A DNA stretch of 64,000 nt from Paenibacillus lactis (GCF_017873605.1 NZ_JAGGKI010000003.1:535473-599472); one strand, 5' to 3'; positions 52,650 to 62,434 are shown, counted from the first letter of the stretch. Numbers and translations: made by a program. The notes: generated by a model from the letters alone, not told the origin.

Positions 52650-54230
52650 TTACGGTGCAGTCTCCAAAAATTTAGCCGTCGGATTTTTCTCCATCGCGGT
52701 TCTCATCGCATACTCGTTCTCGAATAACACCACGAAGTTTTCCTTCTTATCCTTCACCAATGTCGAGTTAATCCGGAATTTGGAAGGGTCGATCTGGTCA
52801 TCAACGATCCAGCGGGCGAACTGGTATGGCAGCCGCTGAAGCTGAACGTCAACCCCGTATTCGGCCTTCATCCGGTGCTCAAATACCTCGAATTGGAGCT
52901 GGCCGACAACGCCGAGAATGATTTCATCGAAGCTGGTCGTCCGGAACACCTGGATGGTGCCCTCCTCTGTTAGCTGATCGATCCCCTTCTGGTACTGTTT
53001 ATGCTTGAGTGCATTTTTTACGGTAGCCTTGGCAAAGATCTCAGGCGAGAACGTAGGCAGCTCATCGAACACGACCTCCCGTCCTTGACTGAGCGAATCG
53101 CCGATACGGAAAATACCCGGATCAAACAGGCCGATAATGTCGCCAGGATACGCCTCTTGGACAATATCCCGGTCCTGCGCCAGAAACTGCTGCGGCTGCG
53201 AGAGCTTGATCTCCTTGCCGGCCCGGACGTGCTTCACGCTCATTCCGCGCTCAAACTTGCCCGATACGATACGCAAAAATGCGATACGGTCGCGATGCGC
53301 CGGATTCATGTTGGCTTGAATCTTGAATACATATCCCGAGAACTTCTCGTCCGTCGGCTCCACCAGGCCTTCCGTGCTGCGACGCGGCTCGGGCTTCGGT
53401 GCCAGCTGGAGGAAATTCTCCAGGAAGGTCTGCACGCCGAAATTGTTAATGGCGCTGCCGAAGAATACCGGGGTCAGTTGCCCCTGCAGCACTTTTTCGT
53501 AATCAAACGGATCGCCCGCCACATCGAGCAGCTCCAAATCCTGGCACAGCTGATCATGCAAGTAATCGCCGGCCATCTCGCGGATCAGCGGGTCCTCATA
53601 GCCTTCAACCTTTTGCACCTGGATCGTTGAATGGTCATCCCCCTGGAACAGCTCCACCTGGTTCTTCACCCGATCATATACGCCGCACAGATCCCGGCCG
53701 GAGCCGATCGGCCAATTCATCGGAACCGAACGGATGCCGAGCACTTGCTCCAACTCCTCCATCAGATCGAACGGGCTCCGCCCTTCCCGGTCCAGCTTGT
53801 TGATAAACGTAAAAATCGGGATGCCCCGCTTCGCACACACCTGGAACAGCTTGATCGTCTGGGCCTCGACCCCTTTAGCTACGTCGATCAACATGACGGC
53901 GCTGTCTGCAGCGGTCAGCGTACGGTACGTATCTTCACTGAAATCTTGGTGGCCCGGGGTATCCAAAATGTTAATCCGATGCCCAAGATAGTCAAATTGC
54001 ATGACGGATGAAGTGACCGAGATACCGCGCTGCTTCTCGATTTCCATCCAGTCACTTGTCGCATGTTTGCTCGCCTTGCGCGCTTTTACAGTTCCCGCCA
54101 ATCGAATGGCGCCCCCGAACAGGAGCAGCTTCTCGGTCAGCGTTGTTTTACCGGCGTCAGGGTGGGAAATAATCGCAAACGTACGGCGTTTATCCACTTC
54201 CTGCTTTAATTCATCGCTTAGCTTTGCCAT
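52650..54230 (-). CDS. prfC: Peptide chain release factor 3
   Basis: This 526-residue GTPase recycles release factors RF1 and RF2 from the ribosome. G1 is SHPDAGKT (residues 22-29), G2/G3 regions KQRGISVTSSVMQFDY and LDTPGHQDF, and G4 NKLDREG. The protein ends with RF3 domain features (EFEVFEHRMKAEYGVDVQL). The size is that of RF3 (about 529). ATG 54230 is in the family position. It is alone, upstream of sspI on the opposite strand. Confidence 0.94.
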   Translation of the reverse strand: MAKLSDELKQEVDKRRTFAIISHPDAGKTTLTEKLLLFGGAIRLAGTVKARKASKHATSDWMEIEKQRGISVTSSVMQFDYLGHRINILDTPGHQDFSEDTYRTLTAADSAVMLIDVAKGVEAQTIKLFQVCAKRGIPIFTFINKLDREGRSPFDLMEELEQVLGIRSVPMNWPIGSGRDLCGVYDRVKNQVELFQGDDHSTIQVQKVEGYEDPLIREMAGDYLHDQLCQDLELLDVAGDPFDYEKVLQGQLTPVFFGSAINNFGVQTFLENFLQLAPKPEPRRSTEGLVEPTDEKFSGYVFKIQANMNPAHRDRIAFLRIVSGKFERGMSVKHVRAGKEIKLSQPQQFLAQDRDIVQEAYPGDIIGLFDPGIFRIGDSLSQGREVVFDELPTFSPEIFAKATVKNALKHKQYQKGIDQLTEEGTIQVFRTTSFDEIILGVVGQLQFEVFEHRMKAEYGVDVQLQRLPYQFARWIVDDQIDPSKFRINSTLVKDKKENFVVLFENEYAMRTAMEKNPTAKFLETAP

Positions 54231-54288
54231 CACACAAATCCCTTCATTACTAAAGTCATGTATATCATTGTACCACAATTGATACGCA

Positions 54289-54322
54289 AATCATCCCCAC
54301 GCATGTGCGCATGGGGATGATT
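54289..54322 (-). terminator. Terminator of zwf
   Basis: AATCATCCCCA and TGGGGATGATT form a perfect stem with a GC-rich inner loop; the plus strand has TTTT after it, the minus strand only a weak U tract. Confidence 0.55.
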
Positions 54323-54344
54323 TTCTAGGCATATATCGAACGCG

Positions 54345-55895
54345 TTATTCGCCTTTTAGCCAAACCACATTATCTTCCAGCTGACCGTTCACCGGCCACC
54401 AGTGGAAGCCGTCTTCCTTAAGAAGCTCGTCGGCCTTGGCCGGGCCCCAGGAGCCTGCAGGATAGGACTCCAGCTCACCCTGGTTCTCTCTCCATGCGCT
54501 TGCGATGCGATCCACGAAGGACCATGCCGAAGCGACTTCATCCCAGCGGGTGAAATAAGTGGAGTCTCCGCGGGCAGCATCATGCAGCAGCCGCTCGTAC
54601 GCTTCCGGCGAGTTAATGCCAACGATGCAGCTTTGGCAGAAATCCATGGCCACCGGCGCGATTTCCGATTCCGAGCCCGGCTTCTTGGCATTGATCTTCA
54701 CATAGATGCCTTCCATCGGGTTAACGCGAATAACAAGCAGGTTTGGCTCAAGCGAATGCTTTTGGCCCAAGTATACGTTGTTCGGCATCCGTTTGAATTC
54801 CACGACCACCTCAGTCGTCTTGACCGGAAGACGCTTGCCAGTGCGGATGTAGAACGGAACGCCTGCCCAGCGGAAGTTGTCGACAAAGACTCTTGCGGCA
54901 AAATACGTCTCCGTATTGGATTCCGGGTTCACCTTATCCTCTTCCCGATATGCCGGCAATTCCTTGCCGCCCGCAGAACCTCTTGTATATTGGCCGCGAA
55001 CGACGTTCTTCGCCACTTCCTCATGGGTAGCGTAAGGACGAAGGGAACGAAGCACCTTGACCTTCTCATCCCGAATGTCCTCGGCAAGCAGACGGCTAGG
55101 CGGCTCCATCGCGATCATCGTCAGCAGCTGCAGCATATGGTTCTGACCCATATCCCGCAGGGCGCCGGCATGATCGTAGTAGCCTCCTCGCTCTTCTACG
55201 CCAACCGTCTCGCCAAGCGTAATTTGAACGTTAGCGATATGCTTGTTGTTCCAGAGCGGCTCGAAGAACGCATTGGCGAAGCGGATGACTTCGATGTTCT
55301 GAACCATTTCCTTCCCGAGGTAATGGTCGATGCGGTAGATTTCTTCTTCTTTGAACACTTTGCGAATTTCTTCGTTCAGCTTGGCAGCCGACTCCAGATC
55401 GTAGCCGAACGGCTTCTCGATCACAAGACGGTTCCAGCCTGCGCCTTCCAGCATGCCGCCCTTCATCAGGTTGAACGATACGCTGCCGAACAGCTCCGGT
55501 GCAAGAGCCAGATAGAACAGGCGGTTGCCCGGGATGTTGAACTTCGCTTCCAGCTGCTCCGTTTGTTCGCGAAGCTCACGGAAGCCGTCGATATTGTTAA
55601 TGTCTAATGATTTATATTCAAAATGCTGCGCGAAGGCATTCCACTCCTGATCCTGCTCGGAACTGTACCGGCAGAATTCCTGGATGGAACGGTAAACGTC
55701 CTCCCGAAATTCCTCTTGGGTGCGCGGACGACGCGCCACGCCGATTACTGCAAAATCCTCATCCAGTTTCCCTTCACGATAAAGACTGTAGATCGCCGGA
55801 AACAGCTTGCGTCTTGCCAAATCACCGGTCGCCCCAAAGATGAAAAATACCGCTCCCGGTGCCTTCAATGTATCTAGATTTTGTTTTTCAGCCAT
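54345..55895 (-). CDS. zwf: Glucose-6-phosphate 1-dehydrogenase
   Basis: This 516-residue enzyme oxidises glucose 6-phosphate to 6-phosphogluconolactone, making NADPH in the pentose phosphate pathway. The nucleotide-binding motif is FGATGDLARRKL (near residue 20), and the substrate motif RIDHYLGKE holds the key lysine and histidine. The family end (WPVNGQLEDNVVWLKG) is present. A GAGGAG sequence lies just upstream of ATG 55895, close to the ideal distance or a little short. It is alone, with its own terminator. Confidence 0.94.
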   Translation of the reverse strand: MAEKQNLDTLKAPGAVFFIFGATGDLARRKLFPAIYSLYREGKLDEDFAVIGVARRPRTQEEFREDVYRSIQEFCRYSSEQDQEWNAFAQHFEYKSLDINNIDGFRELREQTEQLEAKFNIPGNRLFYLALAPELFGSVSFNLMKGGMLEGAGWNRLVIEKPFGYDLESAAKLNEEIRKVFKEEEIYRIDHYLGKEMVQNIEVIRFANAFFEPLWNNKHIANVQITLGETVGVEERGGYYDHAGALRDMGQNHMLQLLTMIAMEPPSRLLAEDIRDEKVKVLRSLRPYATHEEVAKNVVRGQYTRGSAGGKELPAYREEDKVNPESNTETYFAARVFVDNFRWAGVPFYIRTGKRLPVKTTEVVVEFKRMPNNVYLGQKHSLEPNLLVIRVNPMEGIYVKINAKKPGSESEIAPVAMDFCQSCIVGINSPEAYERLLHDAARGDSTYFTRWDEVASAWSFVDRIASAWRENQGELESYPAGSWGPAKADELLKEDGFHWWPVNGQLEDNVVWLKGE

Positions 55896-56032
55896 GGCTC
55901 CTCATTCTTTCTATGTAATATAGTGTATTTTTATGCATCTGGACTTTCTTTGATTTGATGACATTTTAGCACATTCATATCAACTATGCTATCTCATTCC
56001 GCATTTTTTCATTATAGTTTCAGATGCTGTTT

Positions 56033-56821
56033 TCAATATTCTACAGTAATGACGGGAAATCCGATCGTGATTCTACTACTTTTCTTCATCGAATCTTCAT
56101 GCACTGCCAGCTGCATATGAATCGGTTGCTCCCCGCTTTTGACGAAAGTGCCCAGCGCTGGAGCTTCGTAGGATCGGCTGACCGTCTTTCCGTCTTCATA
56201 ATCCTCCACCAAGCGCATCGTCAATGTCCGGCCAAGATCCCCTTCAAGCCGACCGATCGTCTCGGCAGCTCCTTCTTGCCTTGCGCTGTAGCCTTGAACG
56301 GCAGCATTCATCGCGGCCTCGACGCCGGCATGAGCCAGTTCATCCAGCACGCGCTGCTGCATCCCAATCATCCGCTCGCCCTGCGCCTCCCCTTCGGCGG
56401 TCAGCATTACCCGTACATAGCTTCCCCCTAGATGGGTAAGCGCCCAATCCATCTGGACCGGAAGGCCCTCGAGAGTCCCTTCGGAACGGAACACTTCGTT
56501 TCCATGCACCTTTCCTGCAGTGACTGCAGGAAGGCCGAGTGCCTGTGCAACCTGCTCAGCGGAAGCCATGGCTTGGTCTCTGGAGACCGCCTGACTTTCA
56601 CCCTGCAGTTTAACGGTGAAGCGAACGTCCGAATCCACATGCTCCCGTCCAAGCTTGAGGAGAAGCCGCAAATCGCGCTCTGCTTGAGCAGCTGCGGCCG
56701 GTGCTTCATGAGCACTTCCGGACAACGGACTGGATTTTACGTCTGAAAATCCGACCAGTATTCCCACCAAGCTGCATAGCACCATTACCATCCCCAATAT
56801 TTGAAATGATATTCTCCTCAC
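56033..56821 (-). CDS. YwmB-like secreted or membrane-anchored protein
   Basis: The 262-residue protein has an N-terminal hydrophobic segment (ILGMVMVLCSLVGILVGF) and then a soluble domain that resembles the YwmB family (TATA-box-binding-protein-like fold), ending TIGFPVITVEY. YwmB has no known function. Start is GTG 56821; GGGGAG is 11 bases upstream and the choice is uncertain. It lies 100 bases from the lia operon in the same direction. Confidence 0.7.
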   Translation of the reverse strand: MRRISFQILGMVMVLCSLVGILVGFSDVKSSPLSGSAHEAPAAAAQAERDLRLLLKLGREHVDSDVRFTVKLQGESQAVSRDQAMASAEQVAQALGLPAVTAGKVHGNEVFRSEGTLEGLPVQMDWALTHLGGSYVRVMLTAEGEAQGERMIGMQQRVLDELAHAGVEAAMNAAVQGYSARQEGAAETIGRLEGDLGRTLTMRLVEDYEDGKTVSRSYEAPALGTFVKSGEQPIHMQLAVHEDSMKKSSRITIGFPVITVEY

Positions 56822-56907
56822 CGCTCGTCACGCTCCCCGTACAATCTATCAATCTAGTAAAAGGATCGCCGATTCGGGAGGAAAATATACAAGCAGGCAT
56901 AAAAAAA

Positions 56908-56936
56908 TGAGCCGGCTCTTCTACTCAGCCAACCCA
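56908..56936 (-). terminator. Terminator of the liaFSR unit
   Basis: On the minus strand TGGGTTGGCT and AGCCGGCTCA pair (with G-U pairs) around the liaR stop region, then T7. Confidence 0.68.
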
Positions 56937-57565
56937 TTTTTGTACGCATATATAGCCGCTTGGGTACGATCCTCAACGCCAAGCTTGCCCAGAATATTCG
57001 TAACGTGAAATTTCACCGTCTTGATTCCAATGATAAGCTCATCGGCAATATCCTGATTCGATTTGCCTTGGGCGAGCAGACGCAGAACCTCCATTTCCCG
57101 GTCCGTCAAATCCTGATGAGCCGGAGCCTCGTTTTGCGGATGACGGAAACGATTCATCATCTTGGAAGCGACCTGCGACTCCAGAACCGACTGTCCGCGT
57201 GCCGCTGCGCGTATAGCGTCCGCAACCTCGGAGGCCCGGGATGTTTTTAGCAGATAGCTAAAGGCGCCGGCTTCAATGACCGGATACATCTTCTCGTCGT
57301 CCAGGTAACTCGTCAGCACAATCACCTTGAGATTCGGGAACTGCTTCATGAGCTGCCGGGTCGTCTCGATCCCGTCCATTCCGTCCATCACCAGATCCAT
57401 CAGCACCACATCCGGTTGATACTCCTGAGCAAGCCGGATGCCTTCCTCACCGCTGCCTGCCTCCCCTACAACTTCGATCCCATCCTCCGTGCCCAGCACG
57501 GCGGCGAGGCCGATCCGGACCATCTCGTGATCGTCCACCAGCAGCACTTTAATCGGTGTTTCCAT
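56921..57565 (-). CDS. liaR: LiaR-type response regulator
   Basis: This 214-residue NarL-family regulator has a receiver domain with phosphorylation site Asp57 (VVLMDLVM) and a LuxR-type HTH at about residues 145-205 ([21 protein letters not shown]). It should bind DNA as a dimer on phosphorylation by the LiaS-type kinase encoded just upstream, whose reading frame overlaps this start. ATG 57565 is 6 bases after GGGGGG. The LiaRS pair answers cell-envelope stress such as bacitracin. Confidence 0.9.
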   Translation of the reverse strand: METPIKVLLVDDHEMVRIGLAAVLGTEDGIEVVGEAGSGEEGIRLAQEYQPDVVLMDLVMDGMDGIETTRQLMKQFPNLKVIVLTSYLDDEKMYPVIEAGAFSYLLKTSRASEVADAIRAAARGQSVLESQVASKMMNRFRHPQNEAPAHQDLTDREMEVLRLLAQGKSNQDIADELIIGIKTVKFHVTNILGKLGVEDRTQAAIYAYKNGLAE

Positions 57566-58622
57566 CGCTATCCCCCCGTTTGCGTTCTTCATTCATCAGC
57601 GGTACCGTAATTTCAATGCGTGTTCCTTTGCCGGGGGCGGTAATAAACTGAATGGAGCCCCCGATCTCCGTGACCCGTTCCTGCATGGTCGACAGGCCGT
57701 AAGAGGTTTGCTTCTTGTCATCCAGCTCAAACCCTACACCGTCATCGCGGAGCATTACCCGAACGGTATTCTGCTTCCGGTGAATGCGGATATCCATTTT
57801 GTCCGCCTTGGCATGACGAAGCGTGTTGGACATGGCCTCTTGAATGATCCGGAACAAGTGGTTCTCGATTCCCTTCACCAAGTGAATATCCTCGTCCATT
57901 TCAAACGTAATTTCCATCGGCACTTTAATCTGCAGTTCTTTAATCAGATCCCGCAGACCTTGCTCCAAGGCTTTACCCTCCAAATAGACCGGCCGCAAAT
58001 GAAGGAGCAGCGCCCTCATCTCGGACTGGGCAACCGCCGACATTTCCTCGATCAGAGCCACCTGGCGCTGGGCTTTGTCAAAATCCTTATCCAGCGTCCT
58101 GCCAACCGCCGTGGCGGTCATCGAAATGGCGAACAGCTGCTGGGACACCGCATCGTGCAGCTCGCGGGCCAGTCGCTGCCTCTCTTCGACGATCGCCGTC
58201 ACCCGGGCTTGCTCCGCCAGCTGGGCGTTATTGGTCGACAGCCGCTGCAAGGAGGAGACCTGGTCCTCCCAACGCTTGCTGATGCGCACCAGCTGCTCGC
58301 CCAGCCGTCCGACTTCGTCCTCCCCGATATCCGGCATCACATCGGTCAGACTGCCCTTCTCCCAGCTTACCAGCGTTTCCCGTACAAGATCAATTCTTCG
58401 TTTGACCCGATATCCTTGATAAAACCCATAAATGGCCCCAAGACCGACCGGCAGAAGCACGATGGTGATCAGCGCTTCAATCCGCCCCTTCCAGGTCTCA
58501 AACGGCTGTAAGTACCCGTATGTATACAGCAAGTACAACACGATCAGCATGACAACCAATCCCAGAAGGGCTCCCTCGCGCATGCTACGGGTTATGATGT
58601 TTGCTTTTTTTTCCGTTTCCAC
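57549..58622 (-). CDS. liaS: LiaS-type sensor histidine kinase
   Basis: This 357-residue kinase has two transmembrane helices (about residues 18-38 and 50-68) with almost no outside loop, a HAMP-like linker, and a HisKA_3 domain with His156 in [13 protein letters not shown]. The ATPase domain shows DDGVGFEL and [11 protein letters not shown]. Such intramembrane-sensing kinases detect wall antibiotics with a LiaF partner. GTG 58622 is 8 bases after AGGAGG. The end overlaps liaR. Confidence 0.9.
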   Translation of the reverse strand: METEKKANIITRSMREGALLGLVVMLIVLYLLYTYGYLQPFETWKGRIEALITIVLLPVGLGAIYGFYQGYRVKRRIDLVRETLVSWEKGSLTDVMPDIGEDEVGRLGEQLVRISKRWEDQVSSLQRLSTNNAQLAEQARVTAIVEERQRLARELHDAVSQQLFAISMTATAVGRTLDKDFDKAQRQVALIEEMSAVAQSEMRALLLHLRPVYLEGKALEQGLRDLIKELQIKVPMEITFEMDEDIHLVKGIENHLFRIIQEAMSNTLRHAKADKMDIRIHRKQNTVRVMLRDDGVGFELDDKKQTSYGLSTMQERVTEIGGSIQFITAPGKGTRIEITVPLMNEERKRGDSDGNTD

Positions 58623-58671
58623 GGGGCAACCCTCCTGATTGGTATCCAAATCCAATGTATGAATAAGTCAT

Positions 58672-59316
58672 TTACGTCATTCGTATACTCAAATCTCCGC
58701 CTAAATACAAAACGATGAATTTCACTTTATATTCGCTCGTCTCATAGTTGGGAGATTGATAACGTACGCGATTCATGATGCCCGTCTCCTTCCGGTCGCC
58801 CATATGGATCGATCCGAACAGGATGAAGGCCTCGATTTCCACCCCGTAATAATCGGGGATCATCAGATCGATATCCCCAAGCAAACCGTGAAACATCATA
58901 ACCGTATGACGCTCCTCCGGCAGAGCCAGGGACAGGTCCACATCAGCTTCTCCGAGCACATGCCATATGCTCAGACTGCGCATAACCCATGGCGACTGGT
59001 CCCAATCGAAGTTGGACATAAAGCTTTGCTTCTGGACATAGCCGGTTGTACCATGCGCCCGTCTGGATTTTCCGTAGAAAATGCCAAGCGAGATCAGGCT
59101 GACGCCGATAATCAGCATGAGGTGCTCCAGCATCAGCATGACAGCTCCGACCCCGAGCAGAATGTAGCCTCTCTTCACTTGGCCTGTGCGGACCTGAAGC
59201 ACGCCTGCAAACATGAGCAACAGGGCGACAATGGTAAAGAAACCGAACCATCGGCCGAAGAGCATAATAAAACCTAAACAGATGAACCCTACTGCGATCC
59301 AGCGGTTTCGATCCAT
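58672..59316 (-). CDS. liaF: LiaF-type membrane protein
   Basis: This 214-residue protein has four hydrophobic helices in the first half and a beta-rich C-terminal domain (DVDLSLALPEERHTVMMFHG...), the LiaF layout. LiaF inhibits LiaS in the absence of stress. AAGGAGGTG precedes the ATG. It leads the liaF-liaS-liaR run; a hairpin at 59353-59391 separates it from the PspA genes. Confidence 0.88.
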   Translation of the reverse strand: MDRNRWIAVGFICLGFIMLFGRWFGFFTIVALLLMFAGVLQVRTGQVKRGYILLGVGAVMLMLEHLMLIIGVSLISLGIFYGKSRRAHGTTGYVQKQSFMSNFDWDQSPWVMRSLSIWHVLGEADVDLSLALPEERHTVMMFHGLLGDIDLMIPDYYGVEIEAFILFGSIHMGDRKETGIMNRVRYQSPNYETSEYKVKFIVLYLGGDLSIRMT

Positions 59317-59352
59317 GTCGCACCTCCTTGATGACGAAATATAAAGCCGGGA

Positions 59353-59391
59353 AAAGCCATATCCATGAGGAGCCCCTCACGGTATGGCTTT
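59353..59391 (-). terminator. Hairpin between the pspA gene and liaF
   Basis: AAAGCCATA and TATGGCTTT with TGAGG/CCTCA inside form a stem; on the minus strand it is followed by TTTTCCC. It may attenuate read-through into liaFSR. Confidence 0.6.
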
Positions 59392-59490
59392 GTCCTATAC
59401 TACTCGGACTGCTTCATCCGTATAGCATATCATATGAACCCGGAATTTCGCATACGGTTTTTCATTTATTTTGCTAAGTTTCCTGAACAA

Positions 59491-60177
59491 TTACTCCGAT
59501 TTCGAGGTGTTGTTCAGTTTGTTCTTTAGCGCTTCCAGCTGCTCATCGACTTTCAGCTGCTTCTCGGCATCCACCGGGCTGGTGTAAGCCGCGTTGTTCG
59601 GACGGTATGGTGCGCGAAGCACGTCCGCTTCTGCCTCCATTTGCATGATTTTTTCCTCCATGCGGTGGAAGCCCATCGAAGCGCTGCCGCTCTCAATCGT
59701 ATGCAAGCTGCTCACTTGAGACATTTGCTTCTTGGCTTTGGCCATTTGCGCACGAGCTACGAGCTCATTGCGCTTGTTGCGCATTTTATAAAACTCGTCT
59801 TTCATTTGATGAAGCTGGGCAACCAGTTCTTTAGCTTGGGATTCCGATTGCAGGTGCAGCTCGGAGTACTCGGTAACTTTTTGATCGAAGTAGATTTTTT
59901 CCTCCAGAAGCTTGCGTGCAACTTCTTCCTGACCGTTCTTCAGAGCCAGCTCGGCTTGTGCCTCGCGCTGTGCAGCCATCTTAACCGCTTCGTCCACGCG
60001 CTGCTTCATCCGACGCTCATTCGCCATTTGCTTCGCTACGGTTACTTCAGCCTCGTGAATTTCTGCTTCCATGTCGCGCAGATACTGGTTCAACATCACA
60101 ATCGGGTCTTCTACCTTATCCAGCAGCTCATTCACCGACGCCTTTGTCATATCTTTAATTCTTTTAAATACTCCCAT
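59491..60177 (-). CDS. PspA/IM30 family protein (LiaH-like)
   Basis: This 228-residue protein is almost wholly coiled coil, as in PspA and LiaH, which form rings on the inner membrane and guard it in stress. The N-terminal amphipathic helix [20 protein letters not shown] is the membrane-binding segment. ATG 60177 has AAGGGAG upstream. It is the last gene of the liaI-pspA-pspC-pspA set, and a second PspA paralogue lies two genes upstream. Confidence 0.9.
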   Translation of the reverse strand: MGVFKRIKDMTKASVNELLDKVEDPIVMLNQYLRDMEAEIHEAEVTVAKQMANERRMKQRVDEAVKMAAQREAQAELALKNGQEEVARKLLEEKIYFDQKVTEYSELHLQSESQAKELVAQLHQMKDEFYKMRNKRNELVARAQMAKAKKQMSQVSSLHTIESGSASMGFHRMEEKIMQMEAEADVLRAPYRPNNAAYTSPVDAEKQLKVDEQLEALKNKLNNTSKSE

Positions 60178-60178
60178 G

Positions 60179-60676
60179 TTACTTATCTCCCTTCTCATAA
60201 TCCGATAGTTTTTTCTTCAACTCTTCAATTTCTTTTTGCAATGCCTTCTTCTCGATGTCTTGCATCATCGCATCCAGACCGGAATCGGCGGATGCGTTAT
60301 TCCGGGGACCATAGCCTGGATCCGGCCGGCCGGATCGATCATATTTCGGTCCAAAGCCGCCTTCATTCGGATATCCTGGACGACCATAGTTATCGTTATA
60401 GCCGTTATATCCGGGTCCAGGTGCATCATTGAAACGATAGCCTCCATGTCCTCCATGTCTTCCATGAGGTGCGTATGGATCGTGGTAATACGGCGGCTCT
60501 TTGGAAACAACCAACGACGCGATCAGGTAAATTAATAGTGTTGTACCGCCAGTGAAAAAGATACTGACTACAAATATAATTCTGAGGATGGTCGATTCGA
60601 CTCCGAAATAATCGGATAGGCCGCCGATCAACCCGGTAAACATTTTGTCTCGGGTAGAACGGTACAATCTAGTCAT
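60179..60676 (-). CDS. PspC-domain protein with low-complexity linker
   Basis: The 165-residue protein begins with a PspC domain (residues 1-60, [20 protein letters not shown], one or two membrane helices). A middle region of about 65 residues is rich in Gly, Pro, Tyr, His and Asn ([22 protein letters not shown]). The end is a coiled coil ([17 protein letters not shown]). It lies between the two pspA genes with 1-2 base gaps, so the three are co-translated. PspC usually helps regulate or tether PspA. Confidence 0.87.
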   Translation of the reverse strand: MTRLYRSTRDKMFTGLIGGLSDYFGVESTILRIIFVVSIFFTGGTTLLIYLIASLVVSKEPPYYHDPYAPHGRHGGHGGYRFNDAPGPGYNGYNDNYGRPGYPNEGGFGPKYDRSGRPDPGYGPRNNASADSGLDAMMQDIEKKALQKEIEELKKKLSDYEKGDK

Positions 60677-60678
60677 GA

Positions 60679-61353
60679 TTACTCCTTTCCGCTGTCATTC
60701 AGCTTTTGCTTCAAACGGGCAAGCTCCTTTTCGAGTACGGAAGAGACGGTATTGCCTGCCTGCTCCACATACTCCTGGCCCATCCGGCGTAAATCGCGCA
60801 AGCTTCTGGCTTCAAGCTCCCAATCGCTGATGCGATCCTCGAGCCGGTTGAACATCTTCGGAACATCTTGACCACCGTATGCACCGGTGCGTTCATTCAT
60901 CTTCTGCTGCAGACGGAGTGTCTCCATTCGGGCAACATAGTATTGACGCTTGCTGTATACAGTTTGATACTCCATGCGGAGCTCCCCGAGCTGCTCTTCA
61001 ATCTCTCTCAGCGATTCCAGGCTGGTAGACAACAAGCCTTGGTATTGTTCAATCTTTTCTTCATAGATCAGCTTCTCTTGAAGTGCCAGCTTCGCCAGAT
61101 GATCCTCACCGGCTTTCAATGCAAGCAGCGCTTGTTCCTCACGCTTATCCCGCATCGTCTCGGCTTGGTCAACCTGCTGCTTCAGTTGCCTGGAGTGAGT
61201 CTGGCATTGCTGCAGAAGCTTCTCGGCTTCCGTGATGTCTTGTCTTGTCGAATGAAGGAACTGGTCGATCAATCTGACCGGATCCTGACTCTGCTCGAGT
61301 CTTTCATTCAAGGTTGCAACGGTAATATCTCGTATCCGTCTGAAAACACTCAT
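60679..61353 (-). CDS. PspA/IM30 family protein, second paralogue
   Basis: This 224-residue protein has the PspA layout: N-terminal amphipathic helix MSVFRRIRDITVATLNERLE and a long coiled coil. It is clearly diverged from the downstream copy at 59.5 kb. Two PspA-type proteins with a PspC between them could form mixed assemblies, an inference. It follows liaI-like gene 61425-61724 by 71 bases. Confidence 0.88.
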   Translation of the reverse strand: MSVFRRIRDITVATLNERLEQSQDPVRLIDQFLHSTRQDITEAEKLLQQCQTHSRQLKQQVDQAETMRDKREEQALLALKAGEDHLAKLALQEKLIYEEKIEQYQGLLSTSLESLREIEEQLGELRMEYQTVYSKRQYYVARMETLRLQQKMNERTGAYGGQDVPKMFNRLEDRISDWELEARSLRDLRRMGQEYVEQAGNTVSSVLEKELARLKQKLNDSGKE

Positions 61354-61424
61354 TTGGGTTTAGCCCTCCTCTTCTATCAACTTCTTATCCTTAACTTCAG
61401 CTGGCTGTTATCCTATAATCGCAT

Positions 61425-61724
61425 TTAGTAACGCGGTCTTCCCTTCTTGAATCGGGACAACCCATAGATGATCAGGATAATACCGAGTACCGGACCGATG
61501 AGCCAAGACAGCTTACCCATCAACCAGATGACGCCGATACCGAGAATGATCCACCCGATCAGAGCGTTGCCTCTCCGAATTCCGTAATATCCCAAAGCGA
61601 TCATCAGAACGGGAAGCAAAAGACTGAACAACCATCCGAGCAGAGGAGCGAATACACCCAGAAGAATCAAAACCCCTAAACCAATCAGCAGGAGACTTAA
61701 TCCGTTTCCTCTCGAATATCTCAT
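61425..61724 (-). CDS. liaI: LiaI-like small membrane protein
   Basis: This 99-residue protein has four hydrophobic helices and a short basic end (YGLSRFKKGRPRY). It resembles LiaI, a membrane anchor that brings LiaH to the membrane. AAAGGCGG precedes the ATG. It is the first gene of the stress operon, so LiaR should act just upstream of it. Confidence 0.75.
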   Translation of the reverse strand: MRYSRGNGLSLLLIGLGVLILLGVFAPLLGWLFSLLLPVLMIALGYYGIRRGNALIGWIILGIGVIWLMGKLSWLIGPVLGIILIIYGLSRFKKGRPRY

Positions 61725-62094
61725 TTATACACCGCCTTTCTGTCGTTTGATCGTTGTTTATGTGTTCAACCTTATGACTCTATTCTAGGTAATTTCACGC
61801 TTCACTAAAACGGACTGCGGACGGTTTTTGCACCTAGACCTAAGTCGGGGCCTTCTATAGACCTGCGTCCAATCCATTCCTGGCCCATTTTAAAGCGGGC
61901 CGGATCGCCTATTCGCCATTGCATCCAAACGGTGCTCGATCCATAGAAACCCGCGCTCTTCTTTCATAGGAACAACGCACTTCGACAAGAAGCACATCTC
62001 ACTGCAGTTGAACGCTGTCATACCAACCGATCATCAGACGAAAAACGCAAAAAAGGAATGCAGACGATAATCGTCTTGCATTCCTTTTGCATGA
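61725..62094. other. Upstream region of the liaI operon and tRNA terminator
   Basis: No gene is supported in these 370 bases. A CCTAGACCTAAGTC at about 61833-61848 (minus strand GACTTAGGTCTAGG, repeated TTAGGT/CTAGGT) is a candidate LiaR site, unproved. The tRNA array terminator is at 62051-62088. Confidence 0.5.
62051..62088 (-). terminator. Terminator of the tRNA array
   Basis: AAAAGGAATGCA and TGCATTCCTTTT with ACGAT/ATCGT inside form the stem, and the minus strand continues TTTTTTGCG. Confidence 0.82.
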
Positions 62095-62174
62095 TGCCGG
62101 TGAAGGGACTCGAACCCCCACGGTTTCCCTCACGATTTTGAGTCGCGCGCGTCTGCCAATTCCGCCACACCGGC
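62095..62174 (-). tRNA. tRNA-Leu (CAA)
   Basis: The loop CTCAAAA gives anticodon CAA. Acceptor arms GCCGGTG and CACCGGC pair, with discriminator A. No CCA is encoded. Last tRNA of the array. Confidence 0.93.
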
Positions 62175-62181
62175 ATAAAAG

Positions 62182-62255
62182 CGTGCCCTAAGAGATTCGA
62201 ACTCCTGACCTTTTGATTCGTAGTCAAACGCTCTATCCAGCTGAGCTAAGGGCAC
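62182..62255 (-). tRNA. tRNA-Arg (ACG)
   Basis: Loop CTACGAA gives ACG; acceptor GTGCCCT/AGGGCAC pairs; the D-arm and TTCGAAT T loop are normal. No encoded CCA. In Bacillus trnD a Leu occupies this place. Confidence 0.93.
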
Positions 62256-62266
62256 AGATTGGTAAA

Positions 62267-62340
62267 TGGAGGCGCCACCCAGATTCGAACTGGGGATAAA
62301 GCTTTTGCAGAGCTGTGCCTTACCACTTGGCTATGGCGCC
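62267..62340 (-). tRNA. tRNA-Cys (GCA)
   Basis: Loop CTGCAAA gives GCA; acceptor GGCGCCA/TGGCGCC; CCA is encoded. Confidence 0.93.
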
Positions 62341-62351
62341 ACAAATAAAAA

Positions 62352-62426
62352 TGGAGCGGACGACGGGAATCGAACCCGCGACCCTCGCCTTGGCAAGGCG
62401 ATGCTCTACCGCTGAGCCACGTCCGC
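62352..62426 (-). tRNA. tRNA-Gly (GCC)
   Basis: Loop TTGCCAA gives GCC; acceptor GCGGACG/CGTCCGC; CCA is encoded. Confidence 0.94.
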
Positions 62427-62434
62427 AGAAATCA

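Noticed and set aside
54402..55607. 401-codon frame on the plus strand over zwf
   Set aside because: Antisense shadow of zwf.
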